Below are positions 41,297 to 51,637 of a DNA stretch of 64,000 bases, one piece after another. The notes beneath the pieces were generated by a model. The model saw only the letters and a program-made list of their open reading frames with translations. It did not search any database and was not told the origin of the DNA. The number at the start of each line of letters is the position of its first letter. Position 1 is the first letter of the stretch. The stretch spans positions 1 through 64,000 of the forward strand of contig MDLC01000009.1 in the NCBI GenBank assembly GCA_001723645.1, in the 5' to 3' direction. The stretch is from Candidatus Endobugula sertula. GTDB taxonomy: Bacteria; Pseudomonadota; Gammaproteobacteria; Pseudomonadales; Cellvibrionaceae. The translations under genes were made by a program, and so were the position numbers.

Positions 41297-41433
41297 CTTA
41301 ACTCATTTATGCGTAGCTGACGACGCCTCTTTATAGTTCTATCGCTATATATTCTAAAACAAATCAAGCGATCATAAGGGGAAATAAAACCCCTGCGTTC
41401 TTAAATGTAAGCCCCCAAGACTATATTGGAACT

Positions 41434-41973
41434 TCAGTGGATAGAGCGATTAATCACAAGAATAGACTTTTTGGTACACGTGTTACGAAAACGATAAGGA
41501 TGATTAGACTCAACAATAAATGCATCACCAGCATCCAATGTTGCAAACTGGCAATCTATAATAGCCTCTAACTGACCTTGAACAACAAAACCGCTGAAAC
41601 TACGCTCATCAACACACATAGTCTCACCCGTATCGCTACCAGGGTTATGCACTTCATAGCTAAGCTGACCACGGCCAACTTTACTATCGGACAAACAGTA
41701 ATAATCTATTTTTTGATTGCTAAAACAGAACATTTGGTAACTACGAAAAAAACAGGTGAAATGATCATCAAAATCTATATTGAAAAAATCACGGATATTC
41801 ATTGGAATTCCTTTAAGCAATTTTTCCAAAGAGCTTATAGAAGGACTGACCCTTCCCTGCTCAATCATTGAGACGCTACTATTTGTTACACCCGCGCGCT
41901 TTGCTAGCTCACGCTGGGATAAGCCATACATTTTTCTGATCTGCTGCAAACGGGCAGCAATTTCATCGGACAT
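41434..41973 (-). CDS. XRE-family HTH regulator with C-terminal cupin sensor
   Basis: A two-domain regulator: the HTH_3 domain at the N-terminus (LQQIRKMYGLSQRELAKRAG, then SMIEQGRVSPSISSLEKLL) and a cupin beta-barrel (about residues 90-175: GQLEAIIDCQFATLDAGDAF, SNHPYRFRN). This PuuR-like architecture usually controls amine, amino-acid or small-molecule catabolism, with the ligand bound by the cupin. I prefer ATG 41973 (MSDEIAARLQ); the frame stays open to 42027 but the extra residues are not HTH-like. It stands alone; the target gene is not evident. Confidence 0.88.
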   Translation of the reverse strand: MSDEIAARLQQIRKMYGLSQRELAKRAGVTNSSVSMIEQGRVSPSISSLEKLLKGIPMNIRDFFNIDFDDHFTCFFRSYQMFCFSNQKIDYYCLSDSKVGRGQLSYEVHNPGSDTGETMCVDERSFSGFVVQGQLEAIIDCQFATLDAGDAFIVESNHPYRFRNTCTKKSILVINRSIH

Positions 41974-42198
41974 AGATTTAATTACATAGATAACATTTAT
42001 CGATAAGACCCTGTTAATACTAATCATACAACGTTTTTTTAGGCGTCACTAGCCAAGCGCCAACTCTGACTTCTCTTGACGATACGGCCCTCAAGAACAA
42101 ATGCTGGAAGAACTACGTGACCACCTTGCAGTTTAGCTCACGCATTCAGAGGAAAACCTCACATCCAACACTCCCTATTTCATTAGTATTCACAGACG

Positions 42199-44112
42199 CT
42201 AAAGCATATCTTTGTAAATGTTTTCATGTGTTAAGTCAATGGCTGAGCCAAAACCAGGAACTCTAAGCTCTGTTTTTGACAACTTGATCTCCTTTTCATC
42301 AACCATACTTTGTCCAAAGTGGTATTTCACCGACATATCGCCTCGAAGTGCAGACTGATTATAATTTTCAGCCTTTTCTACTACCGATTGATTTTTTTTC
42401 GAATATCGTTTCATGATTTTATTACCATAACGACAAGCCAGCATATCCTGGGTCTTCTGTGGGGATAAAATACAAGCTGTTGCATTATTTCCACCAAATC
42501 CTTTTGAGTTTAAGAAAGCCACTTCAGGAATTTGCTCAAACTCAACATCTCGTGTCGATAGGTTAAGACGCTTCTGACAAACATCTTCCGCCACTCTATC
42601 TATGGTTTTAATTCCAGGTAAAACCCCGTGAGAAAATACACCCAAGGAATTAATTAGTTGGTCTCCACTAGCCGGAGCTAAAGAATGTCCCACATAAGAT
42701 TTAACAGCGGCAACTGGCCAATTATTAATACCAAACACACCCGCAATACGATCAAGTATTTCAGATTCTGAGACTCTGTTTTTAGGGGTACTTGAACCAT
42801 GAGCCTGGACAAAACTACGATAACGTACGGCCTGCACTCCTAATAAACTTCTCGCAGAGGCGACGGCTCTTGCAAAGGTTAAATAATTACCTGGCCCAGG
42901 TGCTGAAATGGACTTTTTGTAACCATCTGCATTAATAAAAACATCAGTAACGGCACCATAGATATTCGCACCTAACTCTACAGCTAATGCATCATCCATT
43001 AAAACCACTTGCTGAGTAGACTCCGCAATAGTAAAACCACAATTCTCACCAAATGGGCGGCTGGCTCGGTGATAATTTGGCGTGGTCACTCCATCTAATT
43101 TACACAATTTTTCGTCCGTCGCCAAAGCACCCATAGCACTATAACCATCAATGATCTCTGGGATGATAGGTGCCTCACTACTACCGACAACAACAACTCG
43201 GCGACACCCAGAACGAATATCTTCTATGCCCGCTCGCAAATTATACAAAAAGGTAGCACAGGCCCCAGCAATACTACCCGTCGCTCCCATACTGCCTAAA
43301 ACATAAGCATTAATAAAATCAGCGGACATAGACCCCATACCCAATGCTACCTGTTTGGTTGATACCCGCTCTGAATTTAAGCGTGCTTTTAAAAGCCCAC
43401 CAAAGCCATAGTCGTCCAACTGGCCCATAACACTACTAGAATAAACCGCTACTTCATCGGGTGCCACACAAGCCATAATGTCTGACCAATTAATTCCCAT
43501 GGAATTGGTTGCATCAGAAGCACCAATGATAGAAAGCTGTAAACCGCGGGGATGAAAACGTGAAGGATATTGTGCAGCAGGATCAAAACCATCAGGTAAC
43601 TGCCCTGCTGCTTGAACTGGAGAGATATAACTGGTTGATAGTTTAAAAGAGGGTTCATGATCCCTAACAGCCGATACAGTCACACTCACCCTATTATCTT
43701 CTAAAGAAGACACTTGCCAACCTTCTGGTAAAGGGCTGGGTAATTTTTTCCTGGATAGAGTAAACGTCATCACTTTATCCTGTAACTTAGATATCGACAC
43801 AGATTGGTGACTGGGAGTATGGTCAACATCCCAAAATGTTTTCTGAATACGACGAACTAATGTATTACTAATGATATCTTTAGAAAAGTGTTTGACCACT
43901 TCCTCAGCAGATAACAGGTCACCGCTACTACTTTTATAACCATTATGGGTAAATGTTACACGCCCCATCATAGTCGCTAGTCCTAACAGCGTTTCCTGAT
44001 ATTTATCCATAGGCAAAGACTCTAAAATCGTACGCTGATATGCCTGATGAAAAGAACTACGCCCAGCAGCATTACCCCCCCCAAAACCTACAATTACCGG
44101 TAATCTTGCCAT
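42199..44112 (-). CDS. fabY: Beta-ketoacyl-ACP synthase, FabY type
   Basis: A 637-aa thiolase-fold condensing enzyme, much longer than FabB/FabF (about 405-415) and close to the length of Pseudomonas aeruginosa FabY, which condenses acetyl-CoA with malonyl-ACP to start fatty acid synthesis. The catalytic triad is visible: Cys285 (IAGACATFLYNL), His438 (VQAHGSSTPKN) and His476 (KSYVGHSLAPASGD). The unusual N-terminal about 180 residues and C-terminal about 70 residues fit FabY. Assignment to FabY over other large KS proteins rests on length and absence of other PKS domains. It is divergent from a GlxA/AraC-type regulator. Confidence 0.85.
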   Translation of the reverse strand: MARLPVIVGFGGGNAAGRSSFHQAYQRTILESLPMDKYQETLLGLATMMGRVTFTHNGYKSSSGDLLSAEEVVKHFSKDIISNTLVRRIQKTFWDVDHTPSHQSVSISKLQDKVMTFTLSRKKLPSPLPEGWQVSSLEDNRVSVTVSAVRDHEPSFKLSTSYISPVQAAGQLPDGFDPAAQYPSRFHPRGLQLSIIGASDATNSMGINWSDIMACVAPDEVAVYSSSVMGQLDDYGFGGLLKARLNSERVSTKQVALGMGSMSADFINAYVLGSMGATGSIAGACATFLYNLRAGIEDIRSGCRRVVVVGSSEAPIIPEIIDGYSAMGALATDEKLCKLDGVTTPNYHRASRPFGENCGFTIAESTQQVVLMDDALAVELGANIYGAVTDVFINADGYKKSISAPGPGNYLTFARAVASARSLLGVQAVRYRSFVQAHGSSTPKNRVSESEILDRIAGVFGINNWPVAAVKSYVGHSLAPASGDQLINSLGVFSHGVLPGIKTIDRVAEDVCQKRLNLSTRDVEFEQIPEVAFLNSKGFGGNNATACILSPQKTQDMLACRYGNKIMKRYSKKNQSVVEKAENYNQSALRGDMSVKYHFGQSMVDEKEIKLSKTELRVPGFGSAIDLTHENIYKDML

Positions 44113-44177
44113 AAATTAACTATCACACGTTGAAATAAAAATCATCGCCAGTGTAGAGGGTTATATTGTTAAATTAT

Positions 44178-44213
44178 ATGGTATTATAGCCATATATTAT
44201 GGTATTTGAGCCA
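44178..44213. promoter_or_regulatory. AraC-type tandem direct repeat between fabY and regulator
   Basis: ATGGTATTATAGCCA (44178-44192) and ATGGTATTTGAGCCA (44199-44213) match at 13 of 15 positions and start 21 bp apart, two helical turns. This is the classic arrangement for an AraC-family dimer. It ends 26 bases upstream of the divergent regulator's ATG and 66 bases upstream of fabY. Autoregulation and control of fabY are inferred. Confidence 0.65.
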
Positions 44214-44239
44214 AATCATACCTTCAAAATCAATCAACT

Positions 44240-45226
44240 ATGGCTAAAGTCGCTTTTGTACTCACAGAAAAAATGTTGCTGACCAGTACTAGCTGGCCAG
44301 CCGATATGTTAAATGCCGCGAATAACTGCGCTAAAGCGCTATGTCCTAAAAAACCTGAACTTATGCTCATGACAGTGTCTGCCTGCTCGCTAAGCAAACA
44401 ACGGCAATCTCCATTTATTTTGCTGCCAGACCACCATATTGACGACGTTACGGATGTTGATCTTATTTACTTACCCGCATTATGGCGCAACCCTTGTTCA
44501 GTATTAGTGAATAACCACGCTTTATCTCCTTGGCTGCAACACCATTATGACAATGGAACGATTATCAATGGGGTGGGAACAGGCTGTTGCTTTATGGCCG
44601 AAGCGGGTCTTTTAGATCATAAACCAGCCACTACTCACTGGTATTATTTTGACCAATTTCAAAAGCTGTACCCTTTAGTACAATTAAAACGTCAGCATTT
44701 TATTACTCAATCTGGGAATTTATATTGTGCAGCCAGCCTTAATTCACTGGCTGATTTAACCATTCACTTTATTAAACACTTCTTTAATAGTGCCGTAGCA
44801 CAACATGTCGAACGCCACTTTTCTCATGAAATTAGACAAGCCTATGAAACAGCAAGCTATTTTGAAGATGGTAATATCAATCATTCAGACGAAGAAATTC
44901 TACAAATTCAATTATGGTTAAAAAATAACATCAACAAACCTATCCAAATTGTAGATATCGCGAAACAATTTAGCATCAGTACACGAAACCTAAATCGACG
45001 TTTTAAGGAAGCCACAGGAAAGCCTCCATCTATTTATATACAAGATGAACGCATACAGATTGCCAAAGACTTATTGCAATCCAGCAATCTAGCTATTGGT
45101 GATATTGCTGACAAGGTAGGTTATAGTGATGTCAGTTATTTTTCACAACTCTTTAAAAAAAGATTACACATTACTCCAAAAGAATACCGAACAACAGTAA
45201 GAGCCAAGCTATTTTATGAGCAATAA
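44240..45226 (+). CDS. GlxA-type transcriptional regulator (DJ-1/PfpI + AraC HTH)
   Basis: A 328-aa regulator. The N-terminal DJ-1/PfpI-like amidotransferase fold (about residues 1-185) has the NGVGTGCCFMAEAGLLD nucleophile-elbow region with cysteines. The C-terminal HTH_18 AraC domain (about 225-322) has IQIVDIAKQFSISTRNLNRR and the end signature VGYSDVSYFSQLFKKRLHITPKEYR. GlxA-type regulators typically sense small metabolites; the ligand is unknown. It is divergent from fabY and a good direct-repeat operator lies in between. Confidence 0.92.
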   Translation: MAKVAFVLTEKMLLTSTSWPADMLNAANNCAKALCPKKPELMLMTVSACSLSKQRQSPFILLPDHHIDDVTDVDLIYLPALWRNPCSVLVNNHALSPWLQHHYDNGTIINGVGTGCCFMAEAGLLDHKPATTHWYYFDQFQKLYPLVQLKRQHFITQSGNLYCAASLNSLADLTIHFIKHFFNSAVAQHVERHFSHEIRQAYETASYFEDGNINHSDEEILQIQLWLKNNINKPIQIVDIAKQFSISTRNLNRRFKEATGKPPSIYIQDERIQIAKDLLQSSNLAIGDIADKVGYSDVSYFSQLFKKRLHITPKEYRTTVRAKLFYEQ

Positions 45227-45254
45227 ATACGAGCTAGCATGTTTGTCATCAATG

Positions 45255-45289
45255 CGCTCTTCTCTACCACCTTTAGGGAGAGCGTTTCT
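45255..45289 (+). terminator. Possible weak terminator after the GlxA-type gene
   Basis: CGCTCT (45255-45260) pairs with AGAGCG (45279-45284), extended inward by a few G-T/G-C pairs, and is followed by TTTCT. It starts 29 bases after the stop codon. The stem is short and the T tract weak. Confidence 0.35.
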
Positions 45290-45707
45290 AAACATTAGGA
45301 TTTTTTACAGCCAAACGGCACCGAGGTTATAAAAGCACTTGTTTTTGGGCCCCACATTACCCACTTTAATAGACTTTTCTGCGATAAAAAGTATTCCCTT
45401 GAATACACCTCATTATTAAAATAAAAAGCAATGTAAATGAACTAAAAAACAATCCCTCAGCAACAATGGGTTCTACAGACAATACGTGTTTAAAAAAGCG
45501 ACAAATCAGCGATTTTTTAACGACTTTTTCTTTAATTTTTATGCGTAATTCATGCCACAAAAAACCCTTGAAATTCATAACAAATAGGTGGATATTAGGA
45601 CCCATGAGTTACCAATATCTAACCCCCTTGTACAGCTTTTCTCCTACTCTGCCAGACGACAGGCATATCACTTTACATAAACATTTTTCCATACTATCAA
45701 TCCATAA
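45290..45707. other. Intergenic region upstream of the HPF/RaiA gene
   Basis: About 420 bases without an acceptable gene; open frames on either strand (45366-45605 minus, 45466-45831 plus) lack coding character and overlap hpf in other frames. It should contain the promoter of the ribosome hibernation gene, which may be stress-regulated; no motif was assigned. Confidence 0.4.
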
Positions 45708-45722
45708 CAGGAGGTACGTCCT

Positions 45723-46085
45723 ATGGCAATGGCAAGCAATGTTACCTATCGTGATCTTGATGCATCTGAAGCCCTCAATGCAATCATTAGCAAACGGCTC
45801 ACTAAGCTTGGCCGCTACTGCAGCGATATAAAACATAGCCGTGTTGTCCTTGATTCGCCACACAATCATAAGCACAAAGGAAAGCAGTTTCGTGCAACCG
45901 TTGAAATAGACCTCAAAGGCAACCCAATAAACATCTGTCAGGACGATCCTTCTATACATGTAGCCGTTCGCGACGCATTTGATGTAGCGGAAAGAAAACT
46001 AAAGTCTCATGCAAAACAACTACAATCTCGACGTCATCGTCAACGTCCAGACCTTGATGACAGTTTTGATGCAGTGGCTAGTTAG
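45723..46085 (+). CDS. HPF/RaiA-family ribosome-associated protein
   Basis: A 120-aa protein of the ribosome hibernation/protection family, with a beta-alpha-beta-beta-beta-alpha fold: a conserved helix EALNAIISKRLTKLGRYCSD, FRATVEIDLKGNPI, and the final helix VAVRDAFDVAERKLKSHAKQ. The family binds the 30S decoding region in stationary phase and blocks translation. The basic tail (SRRHRQRP) is typical. An exceptionally strong ribosome-binding site (AGGAGG) lies 9-14 bases upstream of ATG 45723. It ends at a clear rho-independent terminator and is probably monocistronic. It is not next to rpoN, unlike the usual hpf. Confidence 0.88.
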   Translation: MAMASNVTYRDLDASEALNAIISKRLTKLGRYCSDIKHSRVVLDSPHNHKHKGKQFRATVEIDLKGNPINICQDDPSIHVAVRDAFDVAERKLKSHAKQLQSRRHRQRPDLDDSFDAVAS

Positions 46086-46099
46086 CCCTCCATCTTATC

Positions 46100-46126
46100 A
46101 GGGCGGCACTTAGCCGCCCTATTTTA
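46100..46126 (+). terminator. Rho-independent terminator after the HPF/RaiA gene
   Basis: An 8-bp GC-rich stem (AGGGCGGC / GCCGCCCT) with a 5-base loop, followed by ATTTTA, begins 15 bases after the stop codon. Confidence 0.85.
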
Positions 46127-46268
46127 GCAAATCTAATATTCCGTCATATGACTACTTTTATTTCTCTTTTACTCATTTTAGAATAAACTTTCAATCGATA
46201 AATTGACTATGGACAGTAGACATATCCCCCATAATCCATTTACGCCTCCATAACAACTGACTAGCAAT

Positions 46269-47177
46269 ATGAGTATTAACTGGTACCCAGGGCATATGCA
46301 CAAAGCCCGCAAAGAGATAAACCAAACTTTACATCATATCGACGTACTTATCGAAGTGGTTGACGCACGCCTCCCTTATAGCAGCCAAAACCCTATTATT
46401 GCAAAGCTAAGGCATAATAAGCCAACCATTATTGTTTTTAATAAATGCGATTTAGCCGATGATGAAATGACCCGTCGGTGGCAAAAATACTATGAAGAAC
46501 ACGAACATATAAAAACCCTCACCTGCCAGCAGAAACAACCACAAAAAACCAAGCACATACTCACACTTTGCCAAAAACTTGCCCCTGAAAAAAGCACCCA
46601 CTTAAAAGCGATTAATGCCATGATTGTTGGCATACCCAATGTTGGCAAATCCACTATTATTAATATACTGGCAGGAAAACCCATTGCCAAGGTAGGTAAT
46701 GAACCCGCAGTGACCAAGCGACAACAAAAAATAAACCTCGAACACAACATTATCTTGCATGATACTCCAGGGATTTTATGGCCGAGGGTTGACAATCCTC
46801 ACAGCGGCTACCGATTAGCCATCTCAGGTGCTATTAAAAATACAGCCATAGAATATGAAGATGTCGGTTTTTATGCGGCAGAATATTTACTCCAACATTA
46901 TTCCCAGCAACTTAAAAATCGCTATCAACTTCAGGCAACCCCATGCAGCGCACTGGATTTTCTCGATCAGATGGGTAGTAAAAGAGGAGCCAAACAAGCT
47001 GGCGGAAAAGTCAATTTACATAAAGCCTGTGAAATTTTGCTGCATGAGTATCGTAGCGCAACCATTGGTGCTATCACTCTGGAAAGTCCAGAGATGATTA
47101 CTGAAGAGCTAAAAACAGTTGCAATAGAGATGGCTGAAAAACAAAAAAGAAAGGAAAATAGGAAAAAGCACCGATAA
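46269..47177 (+). CDS. ylqF: Ribosome biogenesis GTPase YlqF/RbgA
   Basis: A circularly permuted GTPase of late 50S assembly. The order is G4 NKCDLAD (about residues 58-64), then G1 GIPNVGKST (about 121-129), G3 DTPGI (about 165), which is diagnostic of the permutation. The N-terminus NWYPGHMHKARKEI is the family signature, and the C-terminal RNA-binding helical domain follows. Length is 302 aa. It is the first of two plus-strand genes; the TPR-glycosyltransferase gene begins 28 bases later. Confidence 0.95.
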   Translation: MSINWYPGHMHKARKEINQTLHHIDVLIEVVDARLPYSSQNPIIAKLRHNKPTIIVFNKCDLADDEMTRRWQKYYEEHEHIKTLTCQQKQPQKTKHILTLCQKLAPEKSTHLKAINAMIVGIPNVGKSTIINILAGKPIAKVGNEPAVTKRQQKINLEHNIILHDTPGILWPRVDNPHSGYRLAISGAIKNTAIEYEDVGFYAAEYLLQHYSQQLKNRYQLQATPCSALDFLDQMGSKRGAKQAGGKVNLHKACEILLHEYRSATIGAITLESPEMITEELKTVAIEMAEKQKRKENRKKHR

Positions 47178-47204
47178 ATACCACATCATTATCCGAGGTC
47201 TATT

Positions 47205-48425
47205 TTGAATGACACGACTAAAAGACACCAAATTCCAGATGACTGGCTACCCCACGTTCATGAAATTTGGACCAGTGGAGACCGCAACAATGCTATTAAA
47301 ACTGTTGTTAATGAACTTAACTTCATCACAGAAAAAAAACCTAAATGTCTACTTTTACAACTCGCCTTTTACTTATTTTTATCCAAGAATTTTTTATCCG
47401 CCAGCACCGTTTTTAAAAATGCATTAGCAGAATACCCAGACGATAAAGAGATTTTATTAAACACAGTCATCAGTCTATCAAGAGCAGAACAACATAAAGA
47501 AGCGATAACATACGCAACTCAATTATTACGTACAGACCCTCAAAACGATATCGGCTGGGATTGCATCACAAAAAGTTACCACGCAGTTAATGACAAAGAA
47601 AGGGCTTCAAGAGCCGGCACTAATTCCTTGCTCATTAAAGATAGTAAAAGTGGAGAGGAAAATCCTAAATGGAAACTGCCTTCATCCAGCATTGATGACT
47701 TTATTGGCAAAAAGAAAAAAGTTATTTCCTTTAGTCTTTGGGGAAACCACCAGCGGTATATATTCGGTGCTTTAAGAAACTTATTGCTAGCGCCTGATCT
47801 TTACCCTGACTGGGAAATTTGGATTTATCTTGATAACAGCGTCCCCGAACCCTTTATTGATATTTTCAAACATCTCGGAGCTACCATTTTGCTTCAGACA
47901 AACCCAAAAACGGAAAGAGAAAAGTTATGCTGGCGTTTTAAAGTCGCCAACCACCCAGACATTGGCTACTTTATGGTGCGTGATATCGACTCCGTGTTCA
48001 GTCTTAGAGAAGTCAATGCTGTTCAACAATGGCTCGACTCTGACAAATGGTTTCATATTATTCGTGATTACTGGACACATACGGACTTAATACTGGCAGG
48101 TCTCTGGGGAGGTGTTGCTGGCGTATTACCCAACCTACAACAATTACTCACAAAATACCAGCCAGATATAGTGGATACACCCAACATTGATCAGTGGTTC
48201 CTGCGTGACTGTATCTGGCGTTATGTCAAAACTAGCTGCATGATCCATGACCGATGCTTCAGACAAAAGGGTAGTATTCCCTTACCAGGTCCAGAACCCA
48301 AAGGTAATATCCATGTCGGGAGTAATGAATTTGCTCAGCGACCTGACTTCCAAAAAAATATACTCAGCCCGTGGATAGGTGGAGGGAATATCCCCCAAAG
48401 CTCATATATATCATCGACACATTAA
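47205..48425 (+). CDS. TPR protein with glycosyltransferase-like C-terminal domain
   Basis: A 406-aa protein. Residues about 1-150 form TPR-like helical pairs (FLSASTVFKNALAEYPDDKE; HKEAITYATQLLRTDPQND). Residues about 170-406 resemble a GT-A glycosyltransferase domain: an initial strand KVISFSLWG, WEIWIYLD, and a DXD-like metal site in VRDIDSVFSLRE (about 265). The substrate is unknown; such proteins often modify surface glycans or proteins. The initiation codon is TTG (47205) preceded by GAGG. Its base composition is AT-rich like its neighbours. Confidence 0.65.
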   Translation: MNDTTKRHQIPDDWLPHVHEIWTSGDRNNAIKTVVNELNFITEKKPKCLLLQLAFYLFLSKNFLSASTVFKNALAEYPDDKEILLNTVISLSRAEQHKEAITYATQLLRTDPQNDIGWDCITKSYHAVNDKERASRAGTNSLLIKDSKSGEENPKWKLPSSSIDDFIGKKKKVISFSLWGNHQRYIFGALRNLLLAPDLYPDWEIWIYLDNSVPEPFIDIFKHLGATILLQTNPKTEREKLCWRFKVANHPDIGYFMVRDIDSVFSLREVNAVQQWLDSDKWFHIIRDYWTHTDLILAGLWGGVAGVLPNLQQLLTKYQPDIVDTPNIDQWFLRDCIWRYVKTSCMIHDRCFRQKGSIPLPGPEPKGNIHVGSNEFAQRPDFQKNILSPWIGGGNIPQSSYISSTH

Positions 48426-48638
48426 AACACTTTAATTTTAACAAAAAATGCTAATATAACTCTCTAAAACCTTATCTTTATACAAGACGCTCATGCCTAC
48501 GGCTTATAAATGTTTCGGTAGTTTTGGACTATTGTGTTTTTAAATTATTGACGACATAATGCTTGAAAGTTTCATTTAGCTCAGTCATGCAATGCACGAA
48601 AAAACCAGAGACTATAAAACCAATACAGAGGTAATACC

Positions 48639-50168
48639 ATGCTTATAGGCATCCCTAAAGAACGCTTTCCCGGTGAAAAGCGGGTTGCGACAACGCCTGA
48701 AGCTGCACAACAACTACAGAAGCTAGGTTATACCGTTGCTGTAGAGTCCGGTGCAGGCAATAACGCAAAATTTCGCGACAAAGATTATCAAGACGCTAAT
48801 GTCAACATTATCGCTGATGCCAAATCACTTTATCAAGCAGCAGATATTATTTTGAAAGTCCGCGCTCCTGAAAATAACGAAATTGCCTGGTTGCGAGAGG
48901 GACAAGTCTTCATTTCCTTTATGGCTCCAGCCCAAAACCCTGAACTCTTACAAATCCTGGCAGACAAGAAAGTGACGGCTTTGGCAATGGAAAGCATCCC
49001 TCGTATTTCACGTTCACAGAAAATGGATGCGTTGAGTTCGATGGCAAATATTGCGGGTTATCGGGCCATTGTAGAAGCCGCCCAACATTTTGGTCGTTTT
49101 TTTACCGGACAAATTACCGCTGCTGGTAAGGTGCCCCCGGCTAAAATCATGGTAATTGGTGCAGGTGTTGCTGGCCTGGCTGCCATTGGTACAGCAAAAA
49201 GCATGGGAGCCGTTGTCCGTGCATTCGATACCCGACCAGAAGTCAAAGAACAAGTCGAAAGTATGGACGCTGAATTTTTAATGCTGGATTCCGAAGAAGA
49301 TGGTAGTGGCGAAGGTGGTTACGCTAGAACCATGAGTAAAGAATTTATTGAAGCAGAGATGGCTTTATTTGCTGAGCAGGCAAAAGAAGTCGATATCATT
49401 GTCACTACCGCATTGATTCCTGGAAAACCTGCTCCAGAACTCATTACAGAAGACATGGTTAAGTCCATGCGTGAAGGTAGTGTGATCGTTGATCTTGCTG
49501 CTGCTATGGGTGGTAACTGTAAATTATCAGAAGCGGATAAAGTGGTAGTTAAACACGGAGTGTCCATTATTGGTTATACTGATTTGGCTAGTCGCTTAGC
49601 CACTCAATCTAGCCAACTATACGCAACTAACCTACGACATCTTTTAACCGATATGACACCAGAGAAAGATGGTCAAGTTGTCGTTGATTTTGAAGACGAA
49701 GCGATTCGTGGTGCCACGGTGACTAAAGATGGTGCAATCACTTTCCCTCCACCTCCCCCCAAATTATCAGTAGCTCCAGCGAAGAAAACTGAAGCTACAC
49801 CAACAGTTGAAGAAAAAAAGGCACCATCAATGTTTAAACAATGGCTGCCATTCATTATGGGGACACTCGCACTATTTGGCGTGGGTGCTTATGCACCTGA
49901 TAGTTTTATGTCCCACTTTACTGTATTTGTACTTGCTTGTTTTGTTGGTTATATGGTGATTTGGAATGTAACCCCTTCTCTCCATACCCCCTTAATGAGT
50001 GTGACCAATGCCATTAGTAGTATCATCATTATTGGTGCGCTATTGCAAATTTCCTCGCCTGATCCCTGGATTATGTGGTTGTCCGGCTTTGCTGTACTAG
50101 TGACTGGGGTCAATATCTATGGCGGCTTCGCAGTGACGCAACGCATGCTTGACATGTTTAAGAAATAA
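48639..50168 (+). CDS. pntA: NAD(P) transhydrogenase subunit alpha
   Basis: With PntB it forms the proton-translocating transhydrogenase, exchanging hydride between NADH and NADP+. Domain I (about residues 1-375) binds NAD(H): [17 protein letters not shown] at the start and [20 protein letters not shown] (about 172-191). A Pro-rich linker leads to four membrane segments (about 405-500). The 509-aa length equals the E. coli single-chain alpha subunit (510). AGAGG lies 6-10 bases upstream of the ATG. pntB follows after 11 bases. Confidence 0.98.
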   Translation: MLIGIPKERFPGEKRVATTPEAAQQLQKLGYTVAVESGAGNNAKFRDKDYQDANVNIIADAKSLYQAADIILKVRAPENNEIAWLREGQVFISFMAPAQNPELLQILADKKVTALAMESIPRISRSQKMDALSSMANIAGYRAIVEAAQHFGRFFTGQITAAGKVPPAKIMVIGAGVAGLAAIGTAKSMGAVVRAFDTRPEVKEQVESMDAEFLMLDSEEDGSGEGGYARTMSKEFIEAEMALFAEQAKEVDIIVTTALIPGKPAPELITEDMVKSMREGSVIVDLAAAMGGNCKLSEADKVVVKHGVSIIGYTDLASRLATQSSQLYATNLRHLLTDMTPEKDGQVVVDFEDEAIRGATVTKDGAITFPPPPPKLSVAPAKKTEATPTVEEKKAPSMFKQWLPFIMGTLALFGVGAYAPDSFMSHFTVFVLACFVGYMVIWNVTPSLHTPLMSVTNAISSIIIIGALLQISSPDPWIMWLSGFAVLVTGVNIYGGFAVTQRMLDMFKK

Positions 50169-50179
50169 GGAGAGGAATA

Positions 50180-51568
50180 ATGTCTCAAGGTTTAATTAAC
50201 GTCGCCTATATTGGCGCAACTATATTGTTTATTCTTGCCCTTAGCGGCCTTAGTCAACAAGAGACTGCTCGGCGCGGTAATATTATGGGCATGGCAGGTA
50301 TGAGTATTGCCCTTATTGCTACCGTTGCTGGTTTAGTCACAGGTAATTACACGTTGCTCGTTGGCGCATTAGCGGTAGGTGGTTTTATTGGTTTTGTTCT
50401 CGCTCGTAGAGTTGAAATGACTCAAATGCCCGAGCTGGTCGCCATTCTACACAGTCTGGTGGGTTTAGCTGCCGTATTAGTCGGTTATTCCAATTTTCTG
50501 AGTCACGTCGAAGAACTAACGGGTGTTGAAAAAACAGTTCATGATATTGAAACATATGTAGGCATCTTAATTGGTACTATGACCTTATCAGGTTCGGTAG
50601 TTGCCTACTTGAAGCTCAGCGGTAAATGGGGCGGTAAACCCTTAATGCTTCCTGCACGTCACTGGTTAAATTTGGGTTTACTCATTTTCGCTATTTACTT
50701 TGGCATTGAGTTTGTCAATGAATCAGCGCAAGGTGACGGCCTATTCCCTCTAGTTGCCATGACCATTATTGCATTTCTTTTTGGCATTCATATGGTCGCC
50801 GCTATCGGTGGTGCAGATATGCCAGTCGTTGTATCTATGCTTAACAGCTATTCGGGTTGGGCAGCAGCGGCATTAGGCTTTATGCTTTCCAATGATCTAC
50901 TTATTGTTGTAGGCGCTTTGGTTGGTAGTAGTGGCGCTATCCTCTCATATATTATGTGTCGAGCTATGAACCGCCATTTTATTTCGGTCATTGCTGGTGG
51001 CTTTGGTTCAGGTTCAAGTAGTGCAGATGTCGAAGTTGAAGGAGAAATTACAACCATCTCTGTTGAAGAAGTCGCCGCTATGGTCAACAATGCCAAAGAA
51101 GTCATGATTATTCCCGGATACGGGATGGCTGTTGCTCAAGCACAACATATGGTAAGTGACATTACTAAAACACTGCGTAAAAAAGGGGTTAATGTACGTT
51201 TTGGCATTCACCCTGTAGCAGGTCGTATGCCTGGACATATGAATGTATTACTAGCCGAAGCTAAGGTGCCTTACGATATTGTTTTTGAAATGGAAGAAAT
51301 TAACGACGACTTCCCAAATGTTGATGTCTCTATTGTCATTGGGGCAAACGATATTGTGAACCCTGCTGCTAAAGAGGTACCGGATAGCCCTATTGCCGGG
51401 ATGCCCGTACTAGAGCCTTGGAACAGCGACACCACTGTTGTTTTAAAACGCGGTATGGCAGCAGGTTATGCTGGTGTTGAAAACCCGCTATTCTATAAAG
51501 AAAATACGCGCATGCTATTTGGTGATGCAAAGGAAAGCTTGGAAGGCCTGTTTAAAGCCATTAACTGA
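50180..51568 (+). CDS. pntB: NAD(P) transhydrogenase subunit beta
   Basis: The beta subunit carries about nine membrane helices (residues about 1-260) and the NADP(H)-binding domain III (about 285-462), with [36 protein letters not shown], and [14 protein letters not shown]. The 462-aa length is identical to that of E. coli PntB. AGGAGAGG precedes the ATG. It forms an operon with pntA. Confidence 0.98.
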   Translation: MSQGLINVAYIGATILFILALSGLSQQETARRGNIMGMAGMSIALIATVAGLVTGNYTLLVGALAVGGFIGFVLARRVEMTQMPELVAILHSLVGLAAVLVGYSNFLSHVEELTGVEKTVHDIETYVGILIGTMTLSGSVVAYLKLSGKWGGKPLMLPARHWLNLGLLIFAIYFGIEFVNESAQGDGLFPLVAMTIIAFLFGIHMVAAIGGADMPVVVSMLNSYSGWAAAALGFMLSNDLLIVVGALVGSSGAILSYIMCRAMNRHFISVIAGGFGSGSSSADVEVEGEITTISVEEVAAMVNNAKEVMIIPGYGMAVAQAQHMVSDITKTLRKKGVNVRFGIHPVAGRMPGHMNVLLAEAKVPYDIVFEMEEINDDFPNVDVSIVIGANDIVNPAAKEVPDSPIAGMPVLEPWNSDTTVVLKRGMAAGYAGVENPLFYKENTRMLFGDAKESLEGLFKAIN

Positions 51569-51637
51569 ATATTGAATAACTGCACGATCACTGGCAATAA
51601 ACTATAGAAATAATGAATCCCCAAGTCAATAAAGATA

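Noticed and set aside
42090-42140. Short frame MLEELRDHLAV between the XRE-cupin gene and fabY
   Set aside because: Only 11 codons, without a ribosome-binding site or context that supports translation.
45366-45959. Minus-strand open frames upstream of and antisense to the HPF/RaiA gene
   Set aside because: The translations are not protein-like and they overlap the strong ribosome-binding site and coding region of the plus-strand gene.
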